Positions 38,897 to 51,200 of a stretch of DNA of 64,000 nucleotides are shown here, piece by piece. The stretch covers positions 3,782,001 to 3,846,000 of the forward strand of contig RQOL01000618.1 of NCBI GenBank assembly GCA_013076295.1, in the 5' to 3' direction. The notes beneath the pieces were generated by a model that did not search any database, was not told the origin of the DNA, and was given only the letters and a program-made list of their open reading frames with translations. A program made the position numbers and the translations under genes. The DNA is from Sanderia malayensis. Lineage: Eukaryota > Cnidaria > Scyphozoa > Semaeostomeae > Pelagiidae. Each line of letters opens with the position of its first letter. Position 1 is the first letter of the stretch.

Positions 38897-40419
38897 TTAA
38901 CGAGCCTTGTCAGCTTGTTCAAATGTCACAGGCCCTCCAGGTAATAAAACCAAATCACTCTCTTCCAATAGAATGTGTTCTGCTTCACCTGAATGAAACA
39001 AAATCATACCAGTTTCTATTAAAATGCGATCTGTCTGTTCTCAAATGAATGCCGTCTTCAAACCGCAAGATTTTTGTATTGATTTCCTGTTTGTTTCTCA
39101 CTGTTGCATGTATGGGAATCTTGCATTGTCAAAAAAGGTTAGCTGTGTCGCAGCATGGTTTAAAACCCCCTTTTCCCAGCAGAGATTGTGCAGAAGTTGA
39201 ATTCACTAATAAGCCAACTGTTTTTATTCATCCAAGTTCCTTCAGAATTTTCTCGATATGCTTTCCCATTCCCTTAGTGAGTCAAGTCTTTGAGACCTTC
39301 ACATTGTGTTTGGTTACCAGAACACAACACGTTTGATAGAGTAATTAAAGCTGTTGCATTTGTTCATCCTCAACCTTCCTTGTTTCAAAAGTTAGCATGC
39401 TACACTCAATCAAAAAACTAGTTTCTTTGGACCTCATTCAAATAATTGATTGATAATTGACCTCATTCAAATAATTGAAGTATTGGAGATATGGAGTTGT
39501 ACATAATTTGAGATATTTTAAGCCTACCAGCTAAAAAGAGCAACTGCCTCAATCTAAGCTGATATAGTGGCAATCCAAGTTATCAAGCATACAAATAATA
39601 AAAATAAAAAATAAATTTACCTCTGATCTTCTGAATTTTACCTCCATAAGCTAGATGTGCTTGATATGCAACAATGAAAGATAATGGAACAAATGGAACC
39701 AACACAGCTGGCTTCTTTGTCTTTGCAAAACTGAAATAAAATAAAATTAAGTGTATTAAATAAATGGTTATGAAACCTTGTCATAAAGATAGGTACAGTA
39801 GGTTCCTGCGTATAAGAAACCACTTTTTGAATTGAGGCCTTAGAGAGTTTCTTATTTAAAGAGACCTTTATATAATCAAGGTCAAAGCTGGGCTTCTCAA
39901 TTGATTCGTACAAAAAAACGCTGCCTGTTTATGAATCAATTTCTTAACAAAACGTGCAAATAGAAAACATAATTTAGCAGGACCCGAATATATAATGTGA
40001 ATATAAAATATAAATTTGATGCCTACCCAACAAACATGCCAAGAGAAGACAGAACATAGAATGAACCAAGCCAATCAAATAATTCTCGCGCTCTTGCAAC
40101 TTGGGATGCCATTTGTTTTTGAAACATCAGTCTTTGCATAGCCATCTGTCTTTCCATCTAAAAATATAGAGCAATATTGATATAATACAATCCATGTTCT
40201 TGCTTTGAAACATTTGGCATGGGCGTCTCCCACAATCCATGCCATGCCTGCAAAAACCAATTAAATTAGCCTTGGCAAGTTTGGCCTAAGTCAAACTTAG
40301 GTGATTTAAAACTTGTTATTACGCACCGTGGCTCTCTGGTTGGCAATCATGAATTCCTGCTGCTTTTTCATGTTATCGTCCATCGTTTCCTTCATAGTTT
40401 TTCCAATTATGGACCCCAT
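38897..40419 (-). CDS. PLGRKT: Plasminogen receptor (KT) homologue
   Basis: Four exons, 40419-40327, 40157-40027, 39730-39621 and 38988-38897, join in frame to encode 141 aa (usual ~147). The N-terminus MGSIIGKTMKETM, the KQQEFMIANQRAT helix, the ERQMAMQ repeat and RARELFDWLGSFY match PLGRKT family positions. Two hydrophobic segments follow (about 62-80 and 84-104), the second with PAVLVPFVPLSFIVAYQ, then GEAEHIL and a short tail. PLGRKT is a small two-pass membrane protein whose vertebrate form displays a C-terminal lysine that binds plasminogen; it is also found in mitochondria. Here the protein ends ...DKAR and lacks a terminal Lys. The gene is on the same strand as the LDLR-family gene upstream of it. 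Confidence 0.9.
39790..39875. repeat. Fragment of a 'tataagaaacc' repeat
   Basis: gcgtataagaaaccac... and a complementary gtttctta tract resemble the ends of the palindrome family at 11.2 kb. It lies in a PLGRKT intron and is decayed. Confidence 0.35.
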
Positions 40420-42244
40420 ATTGGACAGCAGAAATGCATATAACAAATGAAACTTCTGTACAGAATTCCAACATCCGTTAAAAGATGTTGTGTTGTGTTG
40501 CACCAAAATTAAAAAACGAAATAGGCGAATATTCATCCAGAACCAGACGCACATTGGATTTTCTGGACTCACATTGGAAAAGTTGCTGCAAAAGACAGAT
40601 ATAGCATTGATTTGATTTCTATAAATTCGAGGTGCTATCCCTAAAACTACAACTATATGGAATGTTTTAAGCAAAAAGCGGCATCTCTATCTTGCTTGTA
40701 CTTCTCAATCAAACGGGAAACGTTTGATTGATCAAACGGGAACTTCTCAATCAAACGGGAAACGTTTGATTGAGAAGTTTTCAAACGTTTTTTGCTGAAA
40801 AAATCCCCATATAGTTGCAGTTTCAGGGAAAAGACTTCAAATTTATACCAACAAATGCTAGTTCTGTCTTTTCCAATGCCAGTCCAGAAAATCCAATGTT
40901 CATCCGATTCTGGACGAACATTCGCCTGTCTTGATTTTGGCTTGTGTTGCTTCATCCCAGTTCTTCACGACGTTATCAATGCACAAGTGCCAAAACATGG
41001 TGATTCTTAATTAAACGCCCACAGCCTGTTTAAAAGATCTCTCAAACCAAATTTTGTCGCTCTAATGCCGTTGGCCAATGCTGACCTTTGTTAATGGCCG
41101 AATGCGCTAAAGCACACCATCGAGTTGGTAAAAGATATGTTTTGCAAAAGCTATGCTAAAAAAAGACAAATATGTGAAGAAATATTAAGTAATGACAATT
41201 CACAGATCTTAAACAATTATATCAAGACTATTGGTCTATTAATTGTGCTTTTTATTTACAATGTTCCACAAATCTATAAGCAATTCCAGTCTTTGGACTA
41301 AAATTGCGACAGCATTATAATATTATAAGAAAAGATTTTCATAAAATTCGTGTTTCAATGGGAATCATCTACCAATAATCGATTGGAGCAATGTTGAGAT
41401 TTAAGAACCATTGACACTTAAATATCTTAGTCGATCTTATTTACAAAATAGCATGAATATATTGTCTTTCTAGAAAAGCAACGGTGAAACGAACAACAAC
41501 CAAATAACCTAATTAAGGAATTAAGAAACAAATCTAATCGATATAGCAAACCACAACTTCTACAGACAAAATTTAACTTATCTACACTTACTTTTGTACA
41601 ATTTCAATTTTAAATAACAAGTCAGATTTGTTAATCTAAGGCAAAGGAAGATTTAAACCGGGCTTAGAATAAGATAGAAATAAAAGTGCAAATATTCTAA
41701 ATTACGGACGCAGCTGAATATTTTAGTTCACGTTAAATAAAAAACAATAAATATTCTTTTGTAGCAAATGAGAGGAAGAAAAGAGCAAAGACATTAAACT
41801 CTTGAGAACAGAAACTTGAAAGAAGCACAATTAATTGTGCAGAGTGAAATCAAAATGCTTGTGCAAGAAGAATATTCAAAAGTGAAAGAGATTATTATAT
41901 TAATTATTAAAAGATCCTAACCAGCGTCATATTAAAACAGCTTGCACTGAATAATTTGACAGGAAACAACATCTTCGAAAGGAAAAGGGAAAGTACACCA
42001 ACCCAGGATCCGATGGATCTTCGATTCAGCATCGAAAATTGGATTATCCTCAGATTGCAATCCTGAATTCGATCGATCGATAACCCAGTTTGCTTTCACA
42101 AAAAGCCAGGGTGGGAGGGAAAGAGAGATTGGATGGAGCAACTTCCTTTGAGAAGATGCAACAAGTGACAGCTATTAGAGCCACGTGAGTTGAGTTGCAA
42201 TCCTATGTATATATTAAATTACCAAACAAAGCCTATTGTAACAC
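40420..42244. other. Gap between PLGRKT start and LDLR-family stop
   Basis: This holds the PLGRKT 5' flank and, on the other side, the probable 3' UTR of the LDLR-family gene on the minus strand. A reversed AATAAA occurs near 41251 and could end that transcript. Near 40700-40773 lies a repeated hairpin. No other gene is seen. Confidence 0.4.
40700..40773. repeat. Duplicated hairpin upstream of PLGRKT
   Basis: acttctcaatcaaacgggaa followed by acgtttgattga occurs twice, 42 bp apart. Each copy is itself an inverted repeat (aatcaaacg/cgtttgatt). It could be a small transposon terminus or a paired dyad site. Confidence 0.6.
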
Positions 42245-45200
42245 TCACAAAGCCACACTATTGCTCGACGTTGATTGTTGATGTTGCATAACTGGTTTCG
42301 TCTCATCGCACGTACTGCCATTATCAGACGAACTGTCCTCATCATTAGTAGCCACTTGTCCTTTATCTTGGATCAAACCTTCACACTCGCTCACTTCTGT
42401 ATAATTGATGTTATCAAAGTCTTTACTGGGCCATTTCTGAGTGCCAGTCTTGTTATTAAGCTTGACTATCTGCACTCCCATGAGCTCCTGATCTCCTTGG
42501 TGAAAGGTGATGCTGTGGTTGGCTTCACTTCTTCGTTTTCTGTAAACGATGAGTAGGATAATGATGACGATTAAAACGATGCACGCGATACCAGCGACAA
42601 TGCCGGCGACAAGTGGACTGCGGTCTGATTTCTTCTTCTTCGTCTTACTTGCCATATCGTCAGGCAAAACGGAATCTGAAAGACATAATTAATAATTAAT
42701 AATTCGACATAATTCGACACAATAGACATAATTAGTCGATGAATCAATCTATCCACCCATGAATCAAGCAATCAAACGTAGACAATCAGAGAAACATAAT
42801 TCAGTCACTTAATCAAATTGATAAATCAATAAGATAATGTTTGAGGATAGAAAAAAGAAAACTCACTGCATTTATCGAGAACCTCATCCTCTTGGTTAGG
42901 ACAATCATTTACACCATCACAGACTTTTGATGCAGCAATGCATTGTTCTGAAAATTTGCATCTGAATTCATTCTTTTTGCATCCTATGAACAAGGCAAAA
43001 TGAAAATATTAAACACTGCCACCCTTTCCTCTAGTTTTCTTCTTTAGCATTAGAAAAGTCTGCAACAAGTGTTCTGGTGACCACGTCACATACAGAAATC
43101 TCCTTTGCTGGCGGAAGCCAAAGTAGTTTTAGCAAATTAGTTTTGAAAATAATCAAGAAATTAAAATTAAAAAACACAAAATCAAGTTCAAGTGAAAATA
43201 ATAGGAGCAGTGATGAGAAAGATTTAAGAATTTAAAACAAAAGCTCGAGAACAAATTAATGGCTTTAAATTCAAATTGAGTTTATATTTAAGAAAGGTAG
43301 GTTTCAAATTAATGTAGCGTTTGGTAAATTAGCACAACTGAGCGATAGATGCATGGATCCATGCAGATTAATGTATGTATTTACTCATCTATTGTATATA
43401 CCTTGTGGTTTACTCGTAGTAGTTTTATATTCAGCCTTTGATTTACGATTTGTTACTTCACTAAGCGTAGTGGGTTTCAGAGTAGTTGTCGTAGATACTA
43501 AAATTCCAACAAAGTACATTATATTTCAGTTCCAGTCCAGGTTACCACGTCCAGTCAGTAGTACTAATAATTTGGAATCGAGGCTCGACAAATCTACACA
43601 ATATCGTGATTGTTGATCCAGGCGTTTTAATTGAAAGATTAACGTATTAATTTAAGTCTTTTTGATCTGATTAGGTTTATTGAGGCTGCATTGTATGCAT
43701 AACCAACGAAGCAGTGGCTCAGTTCAATTGGCTATGACGTAATAGGAAAAGGGAAAAAGTAACTGTAGAATTTTACAGAGATTTTCAGAGGTCGTTTTAT
43801 CAATTTACCTTTCGATAATGGCGGAGCTGTGGTTTTAATCGGTGCTTTTGTGGCTGGAATTACTGTGAATGAGGAAAATATTTAACATGGATAAAACAAA
43901 GAAAGGGTTTACGTTCGTGGGTAAAGCCAGTGCTGTCCACCCCCTTGCTCGTTCAACTAGTCCAATGTCAACTACGTAAACTAAGCACTGGCCTATATCC
44001 ACTCAGCCCATTATGTCCCAGTGGGAACAAGGTTTTACGAACAGTTTAAATTTACGACGTAATCAAGTGTTTGTGCATTTGGATTGTATTTGAAATCACA
44101 CGTTTTAAACATTTTAAAACACACATTAAATACTCCATGTAGCCATAACGGTGACAAAATGGCTGTTCAGGGAAGACAATATATTAGCCACCCATCATCT
44201 AACCAGCATTGCTTGTATTTTCAAGGCCGCAAAGAAGCCTGGGAGTAGACATGCATACGAGGCTCTTTGATTTCTCATTCAATCTCTCCGCAAGTGTAGA
44301 TTATTGCTAACATCATTGGAAGCCCCAATCAGACCGATGGGGGATTTCACTTGCTCCCCTCTCGGGGGATTCCACTTGCTCCCCTCTCCACAGTGCTGCG
44401 TGCATTCAGTGACATTACTGACGAAAATAAACACTCACGCATGTGTGTAAGGTACAGCTAAATCACAAGACTTACCGACATCGCATGTTTTGCCGTCAGG
44501 GACCAATCTAATATCAGTTGGACAAGCGCAACTGTAATTACTCGATGAAGTAGCACTGAGAAGACAAAGATGGCTGCATCCGCCATTATTCACTGCGCAA
44601 GGGTTGACACCTGCCATGGAAACAGAAACAAACCTATTAACGTCACTTGTGGCTTGTGAAGACCAACTCTGTTTAAAGGCGATCACAACTGGTGTTCGTA
44701 GCTTCACAGAGCTTGAATAAGATCAATCGACAGTAGCAGATGGTTGACATGCACAGGAGTAAAATCACGCACATAAATGGATTGAGAAACTGGTATCACT
44801 TCTCAAACCAAAGACTGGTATTACTTCTCAAAGCCAAAGAAGAAACATAGCCGATTCTTACATATGCAGGTTACTACGGTAAATAATTGCAATTGTCAAA
44901 TGAACAATTGCATTCGGGAAGGGTCGCAAACTACTCTCTCATAGCTTGCTATAGTAAGCTACAAGTGAAAGTGCTTCACAAAACACTTGCACACCAATTA
45001 CCAACAATTGTAGTGAGAAAAATAACAAAGACGAAAGTACTGATTAAAGGAAGCATACCTTGTTCTTGAGCAACAGGATGGTAGATGTGTATATCCATGG
45101 GTGTGAAAAAGCCAGCCTGAAACTCGTATTTCTCAGCACCAGTAAACTTATTAGCTCTGAACACTTTCCTTCCTCTGTAGTTCGTCCAATAGACGTAGTC

Positions 45201-48200
45201 TTCAAACACGGTCAAACCAAATGGATGCTCAATATTAGTAGCAACGGTGACCATGTTTGAGCCATCCAAATTGGCCGATCCGATGTAGTTCTTTTTGCCA
45301 TCCACCCAGAAAAGTCGATCTGTGGCGAAATCGATTGCTAATCCGTTGGGCCAACCAAGATTCTCCGACGACACGACCACTCCTCTTTGCTTACCATCCA
45401 TGCTCATCTTCTCGATCTTTGGCATTACACCCCAGTCAGTCCAGAAAACAAGACTACAATATAAAGATCATTTTCATGTAATAAAGCAGTAGTATCTGGA
45501 GATAATGAACCTCAGATACAGTAACGACCGCATATAAGAACCGTTGATTTAAGAACATCCCAGGCTGAAATCCCTGCTCAAAACAATAGAAAAGACAATA
45601 GGCTATTGTAGTTGAACAATAGGTCGGATGCATAATTCACAGGTTCTTATACGCGGGTGTCTAGTGTAAAGAACTAAAAATCTGCCCACCAAATTTACTT
45701 TCACACTGCCATTCTCCCTTGACTTATCCAACCCCTAATAAACTAATGACTTTCAAGCCCCATTCAAGGTTCATTGTACAGGTGTTTCAATTGAGTTGAG
45801 CTTTGAAAAAGGTTTCACCCCATCATAATACAATTGCAATACATGCATACTATGTTGTAAATGGGTGGAGAGGGCTTACCGCTTGACAGGGTGAACAGCA
45901 ACGGCACGCGGTTGGTCAACTTTCCTATGCGCCAAAACAAGTCTGTTTGAGCCATCCGCGTTGGCAACTTCAATACAGCTGCCATCTAAAGAAAACAAGA
46001 AAGGATAATGCAAAGAACACGTAAAATAATATAATAAACAGACAATAAAACAATAAGGGCTAATTTACTTACATTTTGTGTGCGTGTTAGACCAATATAT
46101 CTTATTGCTAATCCAGTCATATGCAACTCCTTCGGGCTTATTAACATTAGTAATGATAGTATCGACTTTGGATGGATTGGTTATAACAGCTCTGGATAGG
46201 GTCTTATTGATGTTATCAGCCCAGTAAACCGTTTTGCCTCTCGTGTCAACATCAAGGGCTATTGCACTGCGAATGTGCTGCGCGTGCACCACTGGTTTGT
46301 AATGGTTTCCATCCGTTCGAATCTGACGAATGTCGGCCCGATTCGAAAAGATCAAAATTGGAATCGGTCCTAAAACAAAAAGAATTCAATGTCCATACTC
46401 CCATTTAACACCCGGACAGTAAATGTTATAATTATTTCATATACAAGCAAAATACCTTCAGCTCTACAACGATGCAGATCACCATCGAGTTTGTATCCTT
46501 TTGAGCAGAAGCACTTGTACGACCCGGTAATATCAACGCATTTCTGACTGCACAATCCATGCGTGAGGCATTCATTCGTATCTGCAAATCAAATCAAAAC
46601 ACCAATTTACTTAAAAAGTAGATTACTACATCTGCAAATAGTAAAACAGTAGAAGAAAGCCAAGAGTATAGTTCTGAGATTGCGTTACTCACTCAGACAT
46701 TTTTTGTTGTTGCTAGCAAGATGATAACCAGTTCGACAGGTGCATTTATAACCAATTTTCAAATCGACACAGTTATGCGAACATCCATGGTTGTCCTTTG
46801 CACATTCATTCACACCTAAAAACAAATACAAATCCCATCATTCAAAGCACACGCATGGTGAAATCTGCAGGCCTCCTCTTTAGGCTCAACGACGATCAAT
46901 TCATTTAGAGCCTAGCCATAAAATATACCAGACAAGAAGCTTGATCAACAATTTCTCTAAAATGACAATGGGTGCTTGCACTCAATGGTAACTTTATCAA
47001 AACACTAAATTTAGACTTCTTTCTTTATTGCGAGCTATATGCGAGTATCGCCCCTAATAAGATGAGGGCCCCATACTAAATTTTAACACCCAACACAATC
47101 AGTTTACCTAACACACTAACATCTTGAACAAATGCAGCGATTTCTATGCCATCCAGAAATGAGATAAACATTGAATATGAGAAATAGTTTTTGCATACCA
47201 CAAGATTCAGGTTCGTCACCACCGTTAGGGCAATCCTTTCTTTTATCACAAACGAGGCTTTGGTCAATGCATATCGTTGTGTTACCAGGACACTTGAATG
47301 TTGAGGCCGAGCATCGCTGAATTAGCGCTGAGAGAGAAAATAGGATCGTTAAAAATCTGTGGAATTTAACACAAAACCAATGCACCATCTATCTAACAAA
47401 ACTCGAATGTAAGAAACTCGCGCAATTCTTCTCTAAGATATGGCAGAAATGCAGGTAAACATTGTAGACCTAACTCTTGCTGCATCGCACAATATTGCAA
47501 ACAACCGAATTGCATACACGTAAAACTATAATAAAAGCAAGATGCTACTACAGTGTTGCATGCAACTGTAACAAAAGCGTAGCAAAATTACAACCAACTC
47601 CCGATGAGTTACTGCAATGATCCATAGAATTCCACACACAGAACAGCACTGCCATTACTGCATTCAGCTCTAGCATTGGCAAACGTAAAAAAAACAGTGC
47701 ATGAAATAACAAAGTACGTTAAATACTCACTGCATTTTGCTTCATCAGAGCCATCCCCACAATCATCCTTGCCGTCACACTTTCGATTAGGTGTGATACA
47801 ATTGCCATTATTACACGTGAACTGCTGTGGACTGCATGTTCTACGATCACACATCTCCTTCGACTCATCCTCGCCATCTGGGCAATCCGCCTCGCCGTCA
47901 CAAAGCCACGAATTGTGCACACACGTGCCACCAACTTTACATCTCAAACTGTTAATCAGACAAGGCTTCGGCGTGGCTTTCGCCGTTGTTTGTTTCACTG
48001 TTGTCTTCTCGACGGTTGTAATTGCAGGGGTAGTACCTTGAAGATAAAGCAATAGACGCTATTTCCCCTCTTAAAGGTATACAAACGTTTAACTACTTAT
48101 CAACAACTATAGTAACAAATCCTTGAACTATTGTATACATACTTGTTTGACAGCTCACTTCATCCGACCCATCCAAACAGTCGGCACGTCCATCACATCT

Positions 48201-51200
48201 GAATTTCTTCTCAATGCAATGACCACTCTCCACGCATTTGAATTCATTGGTTGAGCATGCTGAAGAACCTTCAATTCAAAACAACATTCCGTCGATAAAA
48301 AAGCTCAAAGAAAAACGCCATCCTTTATTCACGCAAGAGCCCAACTATGTGGATGTCTGAAGGAGTTCTTGTACAAATGAAAAAGCCCGAGTGAAATACC
48401 CAATATACAAGGTCTCTAACGGAAGCTACACGTCTAACAGAACCACCTTCTCTCCCTGGATATTCTTTGCTACTTATCATGCGATTATTCAACGATTGTA
48501 TCAAAACACAACATACTGCAGTTTTTCTCATCACTTCGATCTGTGCACTCAGCCTTCCTGTCGCATTTGAATTTAGCATCAATGCAGTTGCCATTTGCGC
48601 ATTCGAATTCGTTAGACTGGCACTTCTTAGGGCCTGGAAAAAAACAAGCAAAGCTTAAATAAACAAGCACCAATAAGAAAAACTAAAGACCAACATTGAG
48701 ACGTTATCATATCACAATGATATCGCATGTCTATCTTTCCACAAGATAGTAAATAGTTATAATGTTAGCAATGACTTTGAATATAATGTGGATTAGGTTA
48801 ATTTATGTTTAGCAGTAGTGTGTTTATTGAAAAGGCTGTATGCTTATTGCGGCATTGTGGCGTGCATGCGCAAACGGAACAGCGCAGCGCACAGAGCCAG
48901 GGAGTAATGGTTATCATTCCATTTCTCCCTGATCTGAAACATGTTGAAAAACATCAAACATGCGCATTACATGCAGACACTTTTGACATTGTATTACTCC
49001 AGCTCCGTGATGTCTCAGACACGCTGGCATTCCAGAAACACGACAGGAAACTGAGCTTTGCACATGACATGTACAGAGAGAGCTTCTCAAGTCAGATGCG
49101 CATATTAGAAAACTTCCAAACGTTCAACAACAACAGCATCATACCCCCGTCAAAATCATCACGCAGGGCATACTTATCATTAAGCATGCTTTGCATGAAC
49201 GAAGCTAGATTGGGGGGTTGGTACCGTACAGAACACGCACTATGACAGACGCACACCAGTCAGAAGAGACACCTACGACAAAACGGATCAGCAGTCATGC
49301 TTTCATCACTATTATCTGAGCAATCTTTAAAACCATTGCACGTGAGATTCTTTGCTATGCATCGATTATCCGATTTGCACATAAACTGATCAGCAGAAGG
49401 GCACTTTTTGGGAACTGCAAGAAAATAGAGGTATTCACCAATTAAAGAAGTGCCAACACGTGTATCAAAACTTAGTAGAAAGTAAACCTGGTCCCATGGG
49501 TTCAATTGAAGTTGCATTGTAGCATGTACGTAAAAAAAGAAGATTAAATAATTTAATATTTTAAACACATGCCAGCAGAACAATCTTTCTCATCAGAACC
49601 ATCGAGACAATCTTCTTCACCATCACATTTCCATGACTTTGATATACACTGTCTGTTGTTCGCACATTTCACTTGTCCACTAGAACATGCAGCAACGGAC
49701 GTCCTCTTCCCACCACCACTACTACCGTCGCACCCCTCTTCATCTGTACCATCTAAACAATCTTTTTCACCGTCACATTTCCATGATGCTGATATGCACT
49801 GTCCACTAGCACAGCTCACCTCCCCACTGGAACAGTGCGAATCTTTCTTCTTAGCTGTAGCTAATGAATAAACACAAACAAGCTTCAGTTATCTGTGCAT
49901 ATAACGTACCCTGTGGTCTTAAGCAGAGATACCAACCATAAGGGTAGATATCTCTATTCGTTCAATAGCAGGTTCTTACTGCACGGTGCATCGTAATCAC
50001 CAATACACAATGAATTCTGGTATAACTAGCTTTGATGAGAACAAAATCTACTTGCTTACTCACTTAGAAGTACAGCTTAGCATCTAAACTATACAATGTA
50101 TTGACATGGTCATGCTAAAATGCATACATACTTGTATGACAGCTCACTTCATCCGATCCATCCAAACAGTCGGCACGTCCATCACATCTGAATTTCTTCT
50201 CAATGCAATGACCACTCTCCACGCATTTGAATTTATCAGTTGAACATGCTGAAGAACCTTCAATTCAAAACAACATTTGATCGATAAAAAAGCTAAAAAA
50301 AAAACGCCATCCTTTATTCACGCAAGAGCCCAACTATGTGGATGTCTGAAGGAGTTCTTGTACAAATGAAAAAGCCCGAGTGAAATACCCAATATACAAG
50401 GTCTCTAACGGAAGCTACACGTCTAACAGAACCACCTTCTCTCCCTGGATATTCTTTGCTACTTATCATGCGATTATTCAACGATTGTATCAAAACACAA
50501 CATACTGCAGTTTTTCTCATCACTTCGATCTGTGCACTCAGCCTTCCTGTCGCATTTGAATTTAGCATCAATGCAGTTGCCATTTGCGCATTCGAATTCG
50601 TTAGACTGGCACTTCTTAGAACCTGCAAAAAAGCAAAGCTACTTAGGCAAACAGGCTCTCTCAAAGCAAGTTGATTTCATTCAACTTGGCCGTCGTGCAG
50701 TTTGGCTCAGGCTCTTTGAAACCCGTTGCATATCTTACAGCTCTCTTTCGGGCATCTCTATCAATGAAATAAACCACGGAGGGGTCACATAGGGTGGATG
50801 AGAATTCCAACAAATAGGCATAACTTGTATGAACGAAGCTAGACTGGGGGGGGGGCAGTAACCTACAAAACACGCCGCTTGATAAACCCAAAACACCCAG
50901 AAGAGACACTTACGACAAAACGGATCAGCACTCGTGCTTTCATCACTATTATCTGAGCAATCTTTAAGACCATTGCATGTGAGATTCTTTGCTATGCATC
51001 GCTTATCGGACTTGCACATAAACTGATCAGCAGAGGGGCACTTTTTGGGAACTGCAAGAAAATAGAAATTATTCACCAATTAAAAAATGCCAAAATCTGT
51101 ATCAAAACTCAATAGACAGTAAAATTGGTCCCATGGGTTCAATCGAGGTTGGATTGCAGTATGCAAGTAAAAAAAGAAGATTAAATAATTCGATATAATA

